Assembly (NCBI GenBank): GCA_013399695.1
Contig: VXAU01001334.1
Span: 590,316-654,315, forward strand
Origin: Formicarius rufipectus
Lineage: Eukaryota > Chordata > Aves > Passeriformes > Formicariidae
DNA: 64,000 nt
Direction: 5' to 3'
Numbering within the stretch: position 1 is the first letter of the stretch; each line of letters begins with the position of its first letter. Positions 36,153-49,074 of this stretch are shown here, piece by piece. Below the pieces are notes generated by a model. It was not told the DNA's origin. It saw only the letters and a list, made by a program, of their open reading frames with translations, and did not search any database. A program made the position numbers and the translations under genes.

Positions 36153-36672
36153 CAACCCATCAGTGATACTGTTGTCCTGCTCCAAATTATAGAAAGAACT
36201 GGAGCAATAAAAAATTTTCATTTGCATTTGTCAGAAAAGTGAGTCACAGCCTTTTTCTAAAGTTACTGTATTGACTAGCATCCTGTCCTTTGAGGATGAA
36301 ATGGTTGAGGAGGGCCTCTGGCGGTTCCGGCATTCTCTGGACATTAACAAAGCAGCCTCGTGTACAGGAGAGTGGAGTTTATGTCTGAAATATCCAAAGT
36401 CCTAGCTGTTAGAAAAAAGGAGGAAATTATGAATCAGCATCCAGAAGATGGATCATATCTCTGTTCTTAGACTACAGGGTGATCTATACTGTACATCTTG
36501 GAGTGCAGCAATCTTTCCTATTACTGTAAATGCTGGCATCAGATCAAAGCACCTGCAAAATGATGTGAAAAAGATTTGATTATATCCCTTGCAGAAGGGG
36601 CCAAGCAAGCAAGCAAATAATACATTGGTCTAGTAAATACAGTATCTTTCTCATAAGTATTCCAGGAGTTCA
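36153..36672. other. Intergenic, nothing recognised
   Basis: AT-rich sequence between an LTR and a CR1 fragment. No exon-like or repeat structure seen. Confidence 0.5.
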
Positions 36673-36834
36673 TGGAGTCTCCTTGTCTGAAGACATCCAA
36701 AACCCACCTGGACACTTTTCCACGTAATCTGCTGTAGGTGGTCCTGCGTTGGCAGGGAAGTGAACTAGATGATCTCCAGAGGTCCCTTCTGACCCTAACT
36801 ATTCTGTGATTATATGATACTGTGATTCTATTAA
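36673..36834 (+). mobile_element. CR1 LINE 3' end
   Basis: Typical CR1 terminus: 'acatccaaaacccacctgga', 'gaactagatgatctccagag', 'gtcccttctgaccctaacta', then the short terminal repeat 'ttctgtgattatatgatactgtgattcta'. 5'-truncated, as most bird CR1 copies are. The minus-strand frame over it (36,539-36,871) is not a gene. Confidence 0.93.
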
Positions 36835-39800
36835 ACAAATTTTTAGGAGATGGATGTAAGCAGCAGCCCAATTTGGTCTTTCATAATGCATGAAAGAAAA
36901 AACCATGAAGATGCAGCAATACATATATATCCCTGTATCTCCAGGCTTAAGGAAATTTATTATAAGTCAAAAATTTCTCAACAGGCAAAGGATGAGCATC
37001 CTAGTATTTCAAGTGCATTGTTGTAAAGGCTGAGGTCTTCAAAGCAGTATTAGCCTAGCTGTGATCAGACTAGAGAGGGGCAAGCCAATATGGTATAGAC
37101 CAGGCATTAGATAAATGTAACATTTGGGAGCTGTCTGAAAACTAGTCTGAAAAATACTTATCTACAATCAAATTTCTGATTTCTGCCTATTTTCAGGCAG
37201 CAGGAATACCATCAGCTCTCAATAGCTGTTACACTTAACTAAAATTGTACCCTTACAGGAAAATCTTCAAGGAAATAGTAAAGGGCAATCTTTTCAGATG
37301 TTGGTGAATTGTTCTTGAGGGTGATTGAAGGAAATAAATCACTGATTTCTACTGAATAAACCAGCAAAAAATATCAATTGCATTCTGAAATACCTGAATT
37401 GCTTTCTGAGCAGGATTTGTGGTAGGGTGTACCCTGCAGCACTAAGCAGAGGCAAGTTAGGTAGCAGCCAATCCACTTTAGTGATTCATTTGCTTTAAAA
37501 AGGTGACAAGTTTTCTGCAACTGAAGGAATCGCTGGGGAGTGTCTCTGAATTAAAAAAAAGCTGTCTGGAGAGAAGGGAACAGCCACCATGCTGCTGCTG
37601 AGGATGCGATACTTCAGTACATGAGCATGTTGCAGCTATCATGGAAACTGCATGTAAGAGAGGCCCCAACAGGGCTCTTGGAAGTAGCAATTACTTAGCT
37701 GACAAGCTAGATTATTATGTTTATAGATCCAAAGGTTTTTGAAAGCCATGAGAGTCATGTCACTTGTGAGCTGAAATGTAAGGTTAGGAATTCAATTGAT
37801 GTCCTATTTCTGTGTAAGAAGTGGGTCAAGCACAAAAACTTTTAGGACAGAGAGTACTTTGAGTCATTGCTATCCCTGGACAGTGTCCAAGCAGTAATAC
37901 TTAATAAGATTTTTAACTACAAAGTCAGTGAAGAGTAGGTTTGCAAACTTCCAGGGTCAACTCTGCTTTTGCTGCCTTGCAATATCACTTCCCTGAGCCT
38001 GCATCTGCTGGTTCTCCAATATGATCTCAGTTCAGGCCAGTATTGGGAGAAAAATGAAACTACAGGCTCCAAATATGGCAGAAAAGGTAGTCTGTGTAGG
38101 CAGATCCATACATAATAAATGGAGAACAGAACTGGCATTGCAATGAAATATTATGGGACTGCACATACACAATTACTTGTGTGTGTGTAAGGTGGATTAG
38201 TAATTGCTGAATGTAAAAGGTTGGATGCTTTGTGGCTTGAATAACCTGAACCACTGCAAAGTGATCTCACCTGATGTGGCCTAAATTGTCTTCTGAAATG
38301 CTAATGTTATGAATAAGAACAGGAATATTCTTGTAAGTGTTTGTACAAGCATTCCAGCACCTAGTCTGTGACTCCTGCAGCATGCTGAAAGTTATACCTG
38401 TCTTGATCTGAATACTTGAACACCTTGGATAAACTAACTTTAGTGCAAAACATTCTTGAGAAACCCCATCTCATCTGGGAAGTCTAGTTTAAAGTTTGAT
38501 CAATTGCAAACAACTTCTGTGGCAAGATTATTTCTGTCCAAACACAAGACTATAGAAATCTCAGTTAACCAGTTGTACAATTCCCTATGGTAGTTGAGAT
38601 GAAGGTAAGGGGATATTTAATAGCATGCTTCAAAGTACCATAGCATCAGGAGTAAGTTTAGGTGTCCTGATATTGCTACTAAGTATTGTTCTCCACACAG
38701 CTATGTGGGAGAAGCATTTTTAGTAGTTTTATGTTGATAATATGATTAAAATTTTATTGTGGGCTAGCCAAATAGCAATGTCTGTTTGTTGTTAGTTGGA
38801 ATCTTTTTTTTCTGGCAAAAGTTTTAATTTATTTTCTGAGTTTGTGTTTGGGTGAAGTGAGACAAGAAGCTAGCTGCCTTAAAGTGCTCTTGATTTTGTG
38901 ACGTCTTCTTAGCAATGAAACATCCACCCAAAGGCCTACTTTCTAATAATTTCATCTGCACTTGAAGTTCTGGAAGTGCCTACCCTTAACAATTTTGGTG
39001 GAAAAGATTTGGAGTAGTTTCCAAGGACAAGGAGTTGCATTGTACAGCAAAACTAGTATAGCTGCAGTGCATGTGACAGTCCATCCATTTTATGGAGGAA
39101 AACTGTATAGTTTGAATATTTATCCTGGCTCTAAACTGAGGAATTTTCTGCAACCAAATATTATTGCAGTTGTAGAACACACTCAGTTATTATTGTGTGG
39201 TAAGCTTTGCAAATGTGTGATAAACTGAACATGTAATGTAATCTCTTCCTTACTACTGAGAGGACACAGCAGCTTAAATCTTTCCTTGAAAGGAATGATT
39301 CGTGAAAGTTTATATTCTTCCTTCTAGTCAAACAAGTACACTGACAAGGATCAGTTTGTCTGTTCAAGTGAAAGGCAAACTTAATGGAGTCAATATAATG
39401 TTGATAATATTCAAGAATCCCTCTTTAAAAGCCCAGATGATGCAAAAACCTAGGTTTCCAATGTAAACATGCCATTTAGCTTATTTTTACTTTTACTAAT
39501 AAGAATTTTACTAAATTGCATTCAAGTTATCAGTAGTCTCTATGGTAGATAGGAAACATTTTGCAACAAGATTGAGAATTGGAACAGTCCGGTCATGCAA
39601 GCTGGATGATTTGGGAGTGGTGGTGGTTGCAGCTCTTTAAGTGGTTTACAAAGTGATTTGTCAACTTGTTTGTTTACAGAAACCTTATTCTTACATGCTC
39701 CATGCAAATACATGGGGATAGAGAAAATTACCCTGATAACAGTGAGAACAATTTGGTACTTTAATAAATGCCAAAAAAAAATATAAATAATTAAGTGCTT

Positions 39801-40469
39801 GATTTTTGTATTACGTGTAAAAATTCAAAACATATTTCTAGCATAAAAATACTTTTTGTCATACTTAATATCTCAGAATTAAACAATGATAATTTTATCA
39901 AACAGTTTTCTGAAAGTCTTGTTTCTTTGAGGACAAGAGTGAAAAACTCAAGTCATTCCTGAGGAATCTCAAAAGGCTGGTCTATAAAGAAGATGCCTTC
40001 TTGTCTCTGAATACAGTGTACTGAGCTGTGCAGCAATATCAACGCTGTAGTGAAGCATTGGAAAATATTACTCAAGGAAAGAGGAAGCAATATGTTCAGC
40101 CACATCTACAATTTAACTCAATCAAGAACATTTGCAACTAGGCAGGGTAGCCACAAACCACAGAACAACCATCAAGTTACAACAGATAAAATACCTACGC
40201 AAAGCTTAAAAAAAGAAAATTATAGTTCCTGTGGCTGTGAATACAGTCTGCCTTCTGATTAATCAGTGGAATGTATGACATGAGAGCAGTTGAGATGTTT
40301 TGAAGGTGTCATCCTCTCTGTCCCTGATGCGCTGTGATAGCCTGACAGTCCTCATCTGTCTGCAAGATCACACCAGACCTGTGCTAAAATAGTATGAATC
40401 TGTGGAAAGAGATTTAGCTGAAGAAATCAGGACTGACTTTTGGATGAAAAGAATGGGTTCAAGACCACT
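36835..40469. other. Intergenic, nothing recognised
   Basis: AT-rich unique-looking sequence. Open frames are all under 90 codons, overlap on both strands and lack splice context or known domains. Confidence 0.5.
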
Positions 40470-41526
40470 TAGCTTTTGGCCTCTGAATTGGGTTTACATG
40501 GGTTTTGGTGGAGGCAGCATTGTGGGAGGTGGCCTCTGTGAGAATCATCCGTGCCTGATGGAACCAGTGCCAGCTGGCTCCAAGATGAACCCACTGCTGG
40601 CCAAGCCCAAGCCCAAGCCCATCTGCAAAAGCAGTGGAGCCTCTGGGATAATATGTTTAAGAAGGGTGTGGGGGGGAAACTGCGCAACACAGTCAAAGAA
40701 AAGAGTGAGAGTACATGAAGGAAGCAGCTCTACGGACACCAAGGCCCATGAAGGAGGAGGGGCAGGAGGTGCTCCAGGCATTAAAGCCCCTGTGGTGCAG
40801 ACTATGGTGAGGCAAGCTGTCCATCTGCAGCCTGTGGAGGTCTGTGGTGGAGCAGACGCAGGCTTGCAGCCTACCAAGGACCACACGCTGAAGCAGGTGG
40901 ATGCCCATATGAAGCTGTGAGCCCATGGGAAGCCCACACTGGAGCAGACTCCTGGCAGGGCTTGTGGCCCCATGGAGGGAGGAGCCAGTGCTGGAGCAGG
41001 TTTGCTGGCAGGATTTGTGACCCCATGGGGGACCCACATTGGAGCAGTTCGTGAAGAACTGCGGCACATGGGAAGGATGCATGTTGAAGAAGTTCAAGAA
41101 GGACTGCCTCCCATAGGAGAGACCCAATACTGGAGCAGGCGAAGAGTATGAGAAGGAAGAAGTAGCAAAGGAATATGTGATGAACTGATCACAGACCCAT
41201 TCCCCATTCTGCTGTGCTGCTGAAGGGGAAAAGGTAGAAAAAATTGGGAGTGAAGTTGAGTCCAGTAATAAGAGAGAGGTGAGGTGAAGGTGCCTTTAGT
41301 TTTGTTTTTATTTCTCATTATCCTACTCTGATCCGATTGAAAATAAATTAAATTAATTTCCTCAAGCTGAGTCTGTTACCCATGACAGTGATGGGTGAGT
41401 GATCTCCCCCTGTCTGTACCTTGATCCACAAGCCTTTCATCGTATTTTCTCAATCCCCATCAAACTGAGGAGGGGCAGTAATAGAGCAGCCTTGATGGCT
41501 ACCTGGCAGGAGAGATCAACTGACTA
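40470..41526 (+). mobile_element. Avian ERV LTR-type repeat, copy 2
   Basis: Second copy of the repeat at 22,999-24,036, same orientation. Shared landmarks: 'ccaagatgaacccactgctggccaag', 'gggataatatgtttaagaag' (TATA-like), repeated 'ccacactggagcag', 'tggccccatggaggg', 'gatgaactgatcacagac', 'tttctcattatcctactctg', an AATAAA followed by 'ttaaattaatttcc', 'gagtctgttacccatgacag' and a terminal 'gatcaactgactaca'. A short 'caagcc' repeat lies near 40,602. Frames at 40,402-40,920 (plus) and 40,545-41,127 (minus) are products of its stop-poor composition. Confidence 0.75.
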
Positions 41527-44500
41527 CAGCCCTTTATCTTTTACATATGTGATCCTGAACATTTAAGCTGTTGTTCCTTTGGTCTGAGGGAGGAAAACTG
41601 AGCTCTGATGAGTCATTCCTATTTCCAGTACTTCTCAAGGCCATCTGACCTGTGCAAGATTCTGCAGGGCTTATGTCATTGCATTATATGTTGGCTGAGA
41701 TGAGCATAACAGACTATTGTAAGCACAGCCAATGCTGTCCTTGGGTCATGACTTGGATGGTAAAATTTCTAAATTCATTTCTCAAAAAGGCTAAGAATAT
41801 ATTGAGTAATGAACCTAAGTTGCTCAATAACATGATTAAGGGGCAAGTATTTCTAGCCAATACTCAAGAGGTCTTAGTTCAAACCTGACAAATGTAAACT
41901 GCTAAAGTGACAAAAATCAGCATTCATCCAAGAAAGCATGACAATTTGTTTGCATTGTTTTTTACTTCAAAGTTGTCTGACCAGATAAGGAATTTGATGT
42001 CCAATCAAGGCAACACCTTCAGGGATTGACAGGGAATTTGTCTTTTCTTGTTTCATTAATCTTTATTGCTTTCTCTGTATTTCTTAAGATTCTAAGCAGG
42101 AACGACTATAAAATTAAGCATCTGTGATTTATAATCACAAGAACACTATAATTATCTTTTTTTTCGCCATAGTATTCCTATGTGCATCATTTTTCCCAGC
42201 TTTCATACAGGTCAGGGAAGACCATGGTGATTTTGCTCTCTTTCTCAAGAATCTCCAATACATTTTAAGTCACTTGCCAGCCTCACTACAGAAAGTGGTG
42301 TATCTCCAGCCTGCATGTAATGTCCCTGCTATTTCAGCTGTACTCATCTGAATATCCAGTGTACTTCTGTTAAAGCTGTCTTGTATACATTTGTACAGAG
42401 ATCACTCACAGCTCTGACTGCAGTAAGTATGCAGACATACTTAAAGGCTTTGAAGAACATCTTAGAAAATTCATTTTTAGTTGGCAGAAGAGCAACAGAG
42501 TATGCTCAAATAGAGACAGAGTTTGGGCTAAAATTGAAAGCAAACTAATGCAAATATTAACAGACTTTGGAACATAAAAAAGTATTGGACTTCTATGATG
42601 TTTACTAAGCACAGAGTATTTTCCTAGGCTAATTGGAATTCTGTCTCCTAGTAAAGCACGGGTCAGCAGGCTAGAGTAAAGTTTAAAGCCTTAGCAGCTT
42701 TTGAGAAGAAATAACTACTGGTAACAGTGATAGTTTGGCAAATATGTGTTCGAGCATTTTGGGATCCAGTGTGATTGGAGACAGTTCATGATAAACTACA
42801 ACCTCCTGGTTAAGGAAATGTGTGCTAGTGAGAAGGTCTTGCAACAAAATTCTCCATAATACTGTAGGAACACTCCACACAGCAGCACAAACTCAGCTTA
42901 CAGAGTGAAAGGTCACAGTGATGCTGCTGATGGTGCAGGCAAGCCTTCCTCCTGAGTGTTCATATCAAAGCACATCAGAATGAGACACCTACATTGAGGA
43001 GATATGAGGTGTTCCCCGCTATGCAATAGTAGAAGGCCTGACATTTAGCTTCACTTACCAAAGAAGTTCTGAACCTGATTAAATTTTTTCTGGAGTAGTA
43101 TTGGATAGCATCAGCTGCTGTCTGTATAAAAAACTACACCCAAAGCTGCTACATACTTGAGTCTTATCCAGTTACTCAGTACAGAAGAAACAGATGGTAT
43201 CTTCATCTGGTTCCATCTTCAGATGAATTGCCATGTGATCCCACCGCCAGCACTGAGGAAAGTGGAACAGTCCTGGTAAAAAAAAAAAAAATCTTCTGAT
43301 GAGGGGCCTTCATGCTTCCCAGCAGATGGATTAAATCCCTCTTTAAGTTCAGATGATCAGATTTTGAACAACAACAACAGTCTAAGAGAGATCATACAGA
43401 GCTATAATGTGTAATTTAAATGTGAGTAATGAAGGGAAGATGTATTTTGTTCATCATTTTGAATAATGTTCAGCATTTGTAGAGGGTGGTTATTTCTTTC
43501 ATTCTTTATTACTTTCATGTGATTGCTGGTAAATAGCTGGTCTGAAAGAAAATCAACCTTACAAAAATTAGAAGAAGCTTTCATTTTAGAAATAAATATT
43601 TTTCCTTTTAAGCAGTATCTCAAACTGCACAAAAATTCAACTTTTGTGGGCCCTTCAGCCTAGAAATAATGTCCATATCATTACTTTATAAAGTTTTTTG
43701 TAGATAGAAATGAAGTGTTGTCTTTTAAATTGAAATTAGGGGTTTGCCTATGTCAGATGTTATGCTACTATTCTCTAGTCCATTTAATATGTGTTACTGG
43801 TTTCAGTTCTTATATTTATGCCTCGGGCAAACAATTTATTCTATGAGCAATAGAATGTTCAAAACTAATTTTTTACAGATTTATGTTCTATATCCTCAAT
43901 TCAATGATCTCACTCACCCAACACCCCCAAGGTGGCATCCCATCTGGGTAAGCATAATTATGTACTATGACTCACCTAAAGCTATGTTAATATACACACA
44001 TGAGTCTGGTCAGTCAGCTGATACAAAGCATAAACTATGTATGTATATGCATGTTAATGGAAGATTTTTTTTGAAACTTAGAAAAAAATGTATTTATCCA
44101 TTGACACTTCACCATCTGATATCCTCTTGAGATCTAAACCAATTCAAATAGTCTTGAGATTTCAATCATTAAAATTAATTTACCTTTGGATTCTTAGGCA
44201 GTTAAACTCATCCAGTCTGAATTATTTTGCAATTCAGTGAAAAAATTGGCCAGCACATACAAGTATTATTAAATGTGGAATGTCAGGGAGGCAAAGTAAT
44301 GGGTGGTGATTGTATAAGCCTTGTTTTCTTAGAAGATAATGTTAGCATAGCATACCAGGCAGTGGCCTCCAAGACTGTCACCTCAGTATTGCTAGCTCAG
44401 GCTCTGCTTCTCATGTTACCAAGGTTTACCATCAGCATCTGCTCAATAAATTTTCTCCATAGCTGACATTACTGAAATGAAACCTAATGACTCTATAAGC

Positions 44501-47500
44501 TATTATGTATTTTAACAGTCACCAGTTTGGTTTTAATGTAACATAGCATGCACAAAAGTAGCCAATTTTTATTATGGTATTGTATGTTTGTTTTATGTCT
44601 GTGGTCTTGTTTCCTTTTGCAGACAAACTGGTCATCCATTTGAATAGCCTTTATTAACAATTTGTCATGTGCTTGTCATTAATTACCAGCTGACACCTTT
44701 TCCAGCCAGTCTTTATTCCTAGAATTACATCATATGACAAACACATCTGAACATCCTTTGCTGTTGATGCAAGATCTAAAGAATTCAGAGTTGTTATTCA
44801 AGTTCCTATTGGTAATTTCTTGTCATCATCCCATAGCAAATCCTTTATGTTAAATTGTATCAAAGATATATTCTGTATGTTTACTCCTTTTGGAGATATT
44901 CACATTGTCATAACCATAGTTATAAAAAAACTAGAGTAACAATGGTTAAAATAAGGGAGACAAGTCTTTTATCAGACAAATACAGCTGGGGGAAAACATG
45001 CTTTTTCTAAATATTGTTGATTGATAGCAACTGTACCTGTTAAATTCTATTACTTTCTCTTTACACTGTTTACAGGATCCTTGTTGGTAGTATATTTGTT
45101 TTTTTTTATGATTATGTTATTTTCTATTTGTTGAACACTGAAAGATGGCCCTCTTCATTTTGCTTTGCAATTCATGGTAATTTTACCAACACATAAAACT
45201 CATTTATATGTTAATCACTCTATTTCTGCTTATTTGAAATATTGGTGGTTCTCTTCTAATTAACTACTACCTTTTTTTTTTGTATTGGCTTCCTGTTTTC
45301 TACAAGACTTGATGGACTTTAACTTATTCTGTATTTTGATAGTTTTCAGTCAAAGTTTTGAATATGTCTGCTGACAGAAATGGATCTACTGAAGAACTTT
45401 ACCAGTTGCAACTAATTCAAGTCAACTGCATTGTATTATTATATTATTGGATATGTCAGAGAAGTTTAACACCTTGAATCAAGAATTCCTATCACCTCAT
45501 CTTTAGTTTACCTTTGCTCCAGTGAGATACTGATCATTTCTTTCCAGAAATGCCTGTTTCACCTTATAAATGACAGCATCATTTGATGCTTTTGTTTTGT
45601 ACCTCTTCATTTTAATTTCAAAAACTGCATTTGGAATTATCCTGAGGATTCTGGATGCTATTTTATAAATCTATTTTATACGGCAATGAAAATTATTTTT
45701 TACTGCATGATCTTATTTTTAATTTTTGCAACTTGAAAAGCTTCAATTACATTTAACTCACCAGAAGTTTACCTTCAGTGTAGTTGATTTGTAATTCCTT
45801 ATTACAGCAATCTGAGTCCCCACAGTCCCTCAAATCTGCATTGTTATTACACTTACGCTTCACAGGCATTATGTGCTTAACTTTATTACCCTGAATTGTC
45901 TCACTGACTTTAAAGAAATATATTTCATTCCAAGTAGTATGGCAAATATTTCTGCTATTTCTCATTACATTTTTGATGTCTTATCAGATACTAAGAAGCA
46001 GGGAACAAGCTGGAGAAAGACAGATATAAAAAGGGCAACCTACAATTGGGCCATAGGTGGTGGCAACATACTTCTCCTGAGAGCTTTGGCTGTAGTATAA
46101 TTTGACCACAGTTTTTATGTGACTGCTTGAACAGAACTCAGATATTGTTCCTTATATTACAGGATCAGGAACTGTGTCTGGGAAGGACTTTGACAGATCA
46201 GGCAGAACAGCATTCTCCCAGAACATAGCCCACTGCAGATAACTCACTCTTGCCATCTCTTTCCTGATGTGTCCAACAACAAAGATGCCTCAGTCTTGGT
46301 GGGTGAACTATTACATCACCGAGTTTTCTTTGTGATGGGAAGATGTTTCTTTGTGTCTAAGTTATTTACTTTCTGCAGTTTCAGTACTGGGTAAAGTGCT
46401 TTGGCTCTGTATTTGGCTAGAATCTGTGATTTTAGCAGGGAATAATACATTGGGAGAGGATGGATGCCTGGGAGCCTGGAAGGCATGGAGAGTCTTTCCA
46501 AGGAAAGTGTCCAATCAGTAGGTAATGCAGAGATGTTGTGAGAAGAACTGGAGATGCTGCAGTGGCTGCTGAGGCCAGAAGGGAGAGGTAGAATTGCAGT
46601 ATAACAAATTATACCATAGTAGTAAACTAGAATCTTTAAGGCTAAAACATGAATGATCTGAACCATAAAAAGGCACTTGAGTCTCAATTCTTGTGAAAAA
46701 ACTCCCTGTGTTTTATCAGTTTTATATAACCGAAATGAAAGACTCTGAGTTATAGCATAAAAAGACTGCCTTTAACTTCAGTGAAGGATATCAGAGTAGG
46801 AGCAACTTCTTGCTTAGGGAGAGCAGAGATGGTTGAGGCTCCTAAATTAGTAAGAATGGGAGGGTAATCCAATGATCGGCAGCTAAGCAGTGAGAGGAAG
46901 GGCACTAGGAAAAAGACAACAATGAAGAAACAATGGCACAGTGTTTATAGAGTCATCTATAGGGGATGGAGAGATGATAGTGGCATCCTGTATTAATTAG
47001 AAACTTTAAGCTTGTTTTACTGGAAAAATTAGTCAGGAAGGTCAGCAGTATTTATTCGTATGACCCACTGTACAATACTGAATAATTACAGCCTGGCCAT
47101 TAAGAGTCACCCAAACATCTGTAAACAATCACTCATATCTAAAAAAAACCAAAACAAACCAAACCTGCAAAACCAAAAAAAAAACACCAAATCCCAGAAG
47201 TTTAAACCTTTATTAGTCACAAGGGAAAGAAAAAAGAAGGAAAAGCAGTTGAGGGAGATTTTAGTCACAATTCTTACTTCCTCTCTCCATAGCTGCAGTA
47301 GTGGCTGTTAGTTTTATTTTGTATTTTATGACAAGAGAAACTGTTGTATTGGTAATAATTGTCCTTTTTAGATTAAGAAGATGCAAAGATGATGAGCTAG
47401 AGTCAATGTTATTAGTACTGTGTTAAAAACCTGAATCTGCCTGCTCAATGATAAATGAAGAGATGCACACACAAAGAGGAAAGGTGGGGAAGGGGGTGGG

Positions 47501-48324
47501 AAACCAAGTCAGAAAATGCATCTTCTATTTCTGCTCTGACTTTGATTTACAACACTGTTGTTAGAGGAGACTGATGATAGCACACTGTGACTTCAAGATT
47601 TGGCTTTTATGAGCATTCAGCTGTTCAAAGGCATTGTTTTACTCTGCCTTCCCATTTTAATCTTGCACCAGTGCTGCCAAAAATAGTGATCTAGCCAAAT
47701 AAGACATGAACTGAAGGCATAGAACGGAGAAACAGAATGAAGAAGATGTTGGGAAAGAAAAGGGACAAAAGTGAAAGGACGTGACAGCAGAAATACAGGT
47801 TGTCTTCCAGCAGCTGCATTTGCTGAAGTGGTAGGAAGAGTGAGTATCATGCACACAGCCATCTAGGCACTGCTCTAGTCAGGGTGTTTCTTGGGACTGA
47901 GGAGAGAAGACCTAGAGGGGTCATAGTGGATGTACTTGTTCATCACACAATCTTTTAGTGGTTGTTGAATGGGTACCTGGAGATCTTTGATTTCTTTAAT
48001 CTTCTTTGACTTGTATAGATAATACTACTTGACAGCTTGCTGAACACTGATGTTTTCTGGCAGTTATTTTCCTGTCTGAGCTTCTCTCAGGGCAAATGCC
48101 TTTGAATATCAGATAATCAGATAATCTGAGCAGCTATTCCTATTACAGTTTGAGAGCCATGCATAACTCTTTGGATACTGTGATTTGTCATGCCACTGAC
48201 TGTTTTCTTTAAAAAACCATTACACTTTTATTTGAGCTGGAATGGATACAGGGTAAACATCAACTACCCCTTATTAGTCATTTTCTTCCTTACCTTGCAA
48301 AGAAACTTAACTTTATAACACAAA
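41527..48324. other. Intergenic, nothing recognised
   Basis: About 6.8 kb of AT-rich DNA. Short A-rich (about 47,139-47,191) and T-rich runs occur. No convincing exon or mobile element is visible by eye. Confidence 0.5.
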
Positions 48325-48515
48325 CATAGAATTGTTTTGGTTGGAAGGAACCTTCAAGACCATCTAGTTCCAACTCCCCATGCCATGGACAGGGACTTCC
48401 TCTAGGCAAAGTTGCTTGGTCCCATTCAACCTTGGTTTGAATACTTACAGGGAAGGGGAATCCACAAGTTGCCTGGGAAACATGTTCCAGTGCATTACAC
48501 AGGACCCAATTTCCA
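48325..48515 (-). mobile_element. CR1 LINE 3' end, minus strand
   Basis: Reverse-oriented CR1 terminus. On the plus strand it reads 'catagaattgttttggttgg', 'aaggaaccttcaagaccatc', 'ccatgccatggacagggact', then 'ttgcctgggaaacatgttcc'. Its 3' end is at the left. Confidence 0.92.
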
Positions 48516-49022
48516 TGTTTCTCTTCAGCCAGTAGCACATGTGCTCTTCATCCACATTTAATAAGATATTTAATTTCCCTCCTAGAATCTGCTACGTAGT
48601 TTTCACCTTTACTGCACAATATCAGTATACTGCATATCTTTTTCACACTGAGTGAGCTGGACTTTTGTGCTTTGGACAACTTGAGACATGTTTCTGCCCC
48701 TCCAGCCAGGGCCTTGGTGGGAGGCCCAGGCCCTTCACTCCCTTGGGCTTATAGACTAAGCCTGATGATTTTATATGAAAAGATTTGAAGAAAACCAAAG
48801 AAAATTTTTTCAATTTTGTTCCAATTTCTTCTTGATTTTGACTGCAAATAACAGTTGTTTCAGTGACATCAGATAGAAATGCAAAGAAAGTAGGTTTTTG
48901 GTTTTTTCTTTTCTTTCTCAAAGATCAGAGGAAAACATTTTTGTTTCCTTATGAAAATGAAAAGTTAACAATCTTTTAAATAAAATAAACATTTTCCTTG
49001 TGAAATAATGAGCAGTTTCAGA

Positions 49023-49027
<5 letters not shown>
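48516..49027. other. Intergenic, nothing recognised
   Basis: Unassigned sequence between a CR1 fragment and a microsatellite. Confidence 0.5.

Positions 49028-49070
<43 letters not shown>
49028..49070. repeat. (TG)n microsatellite
   Basis: About 21 uninterrupted TG units, long enough to be polymorphic. Confidence 0.97.

Positions 49071-49074
<4 letters not shown>

Noticed and set aside
40402..41127. 172-, 174- and 144-codon frames as possible genes
   Set aside because: Same repeat family as above, with overlapping frames on both strands and no splice or promoter context.
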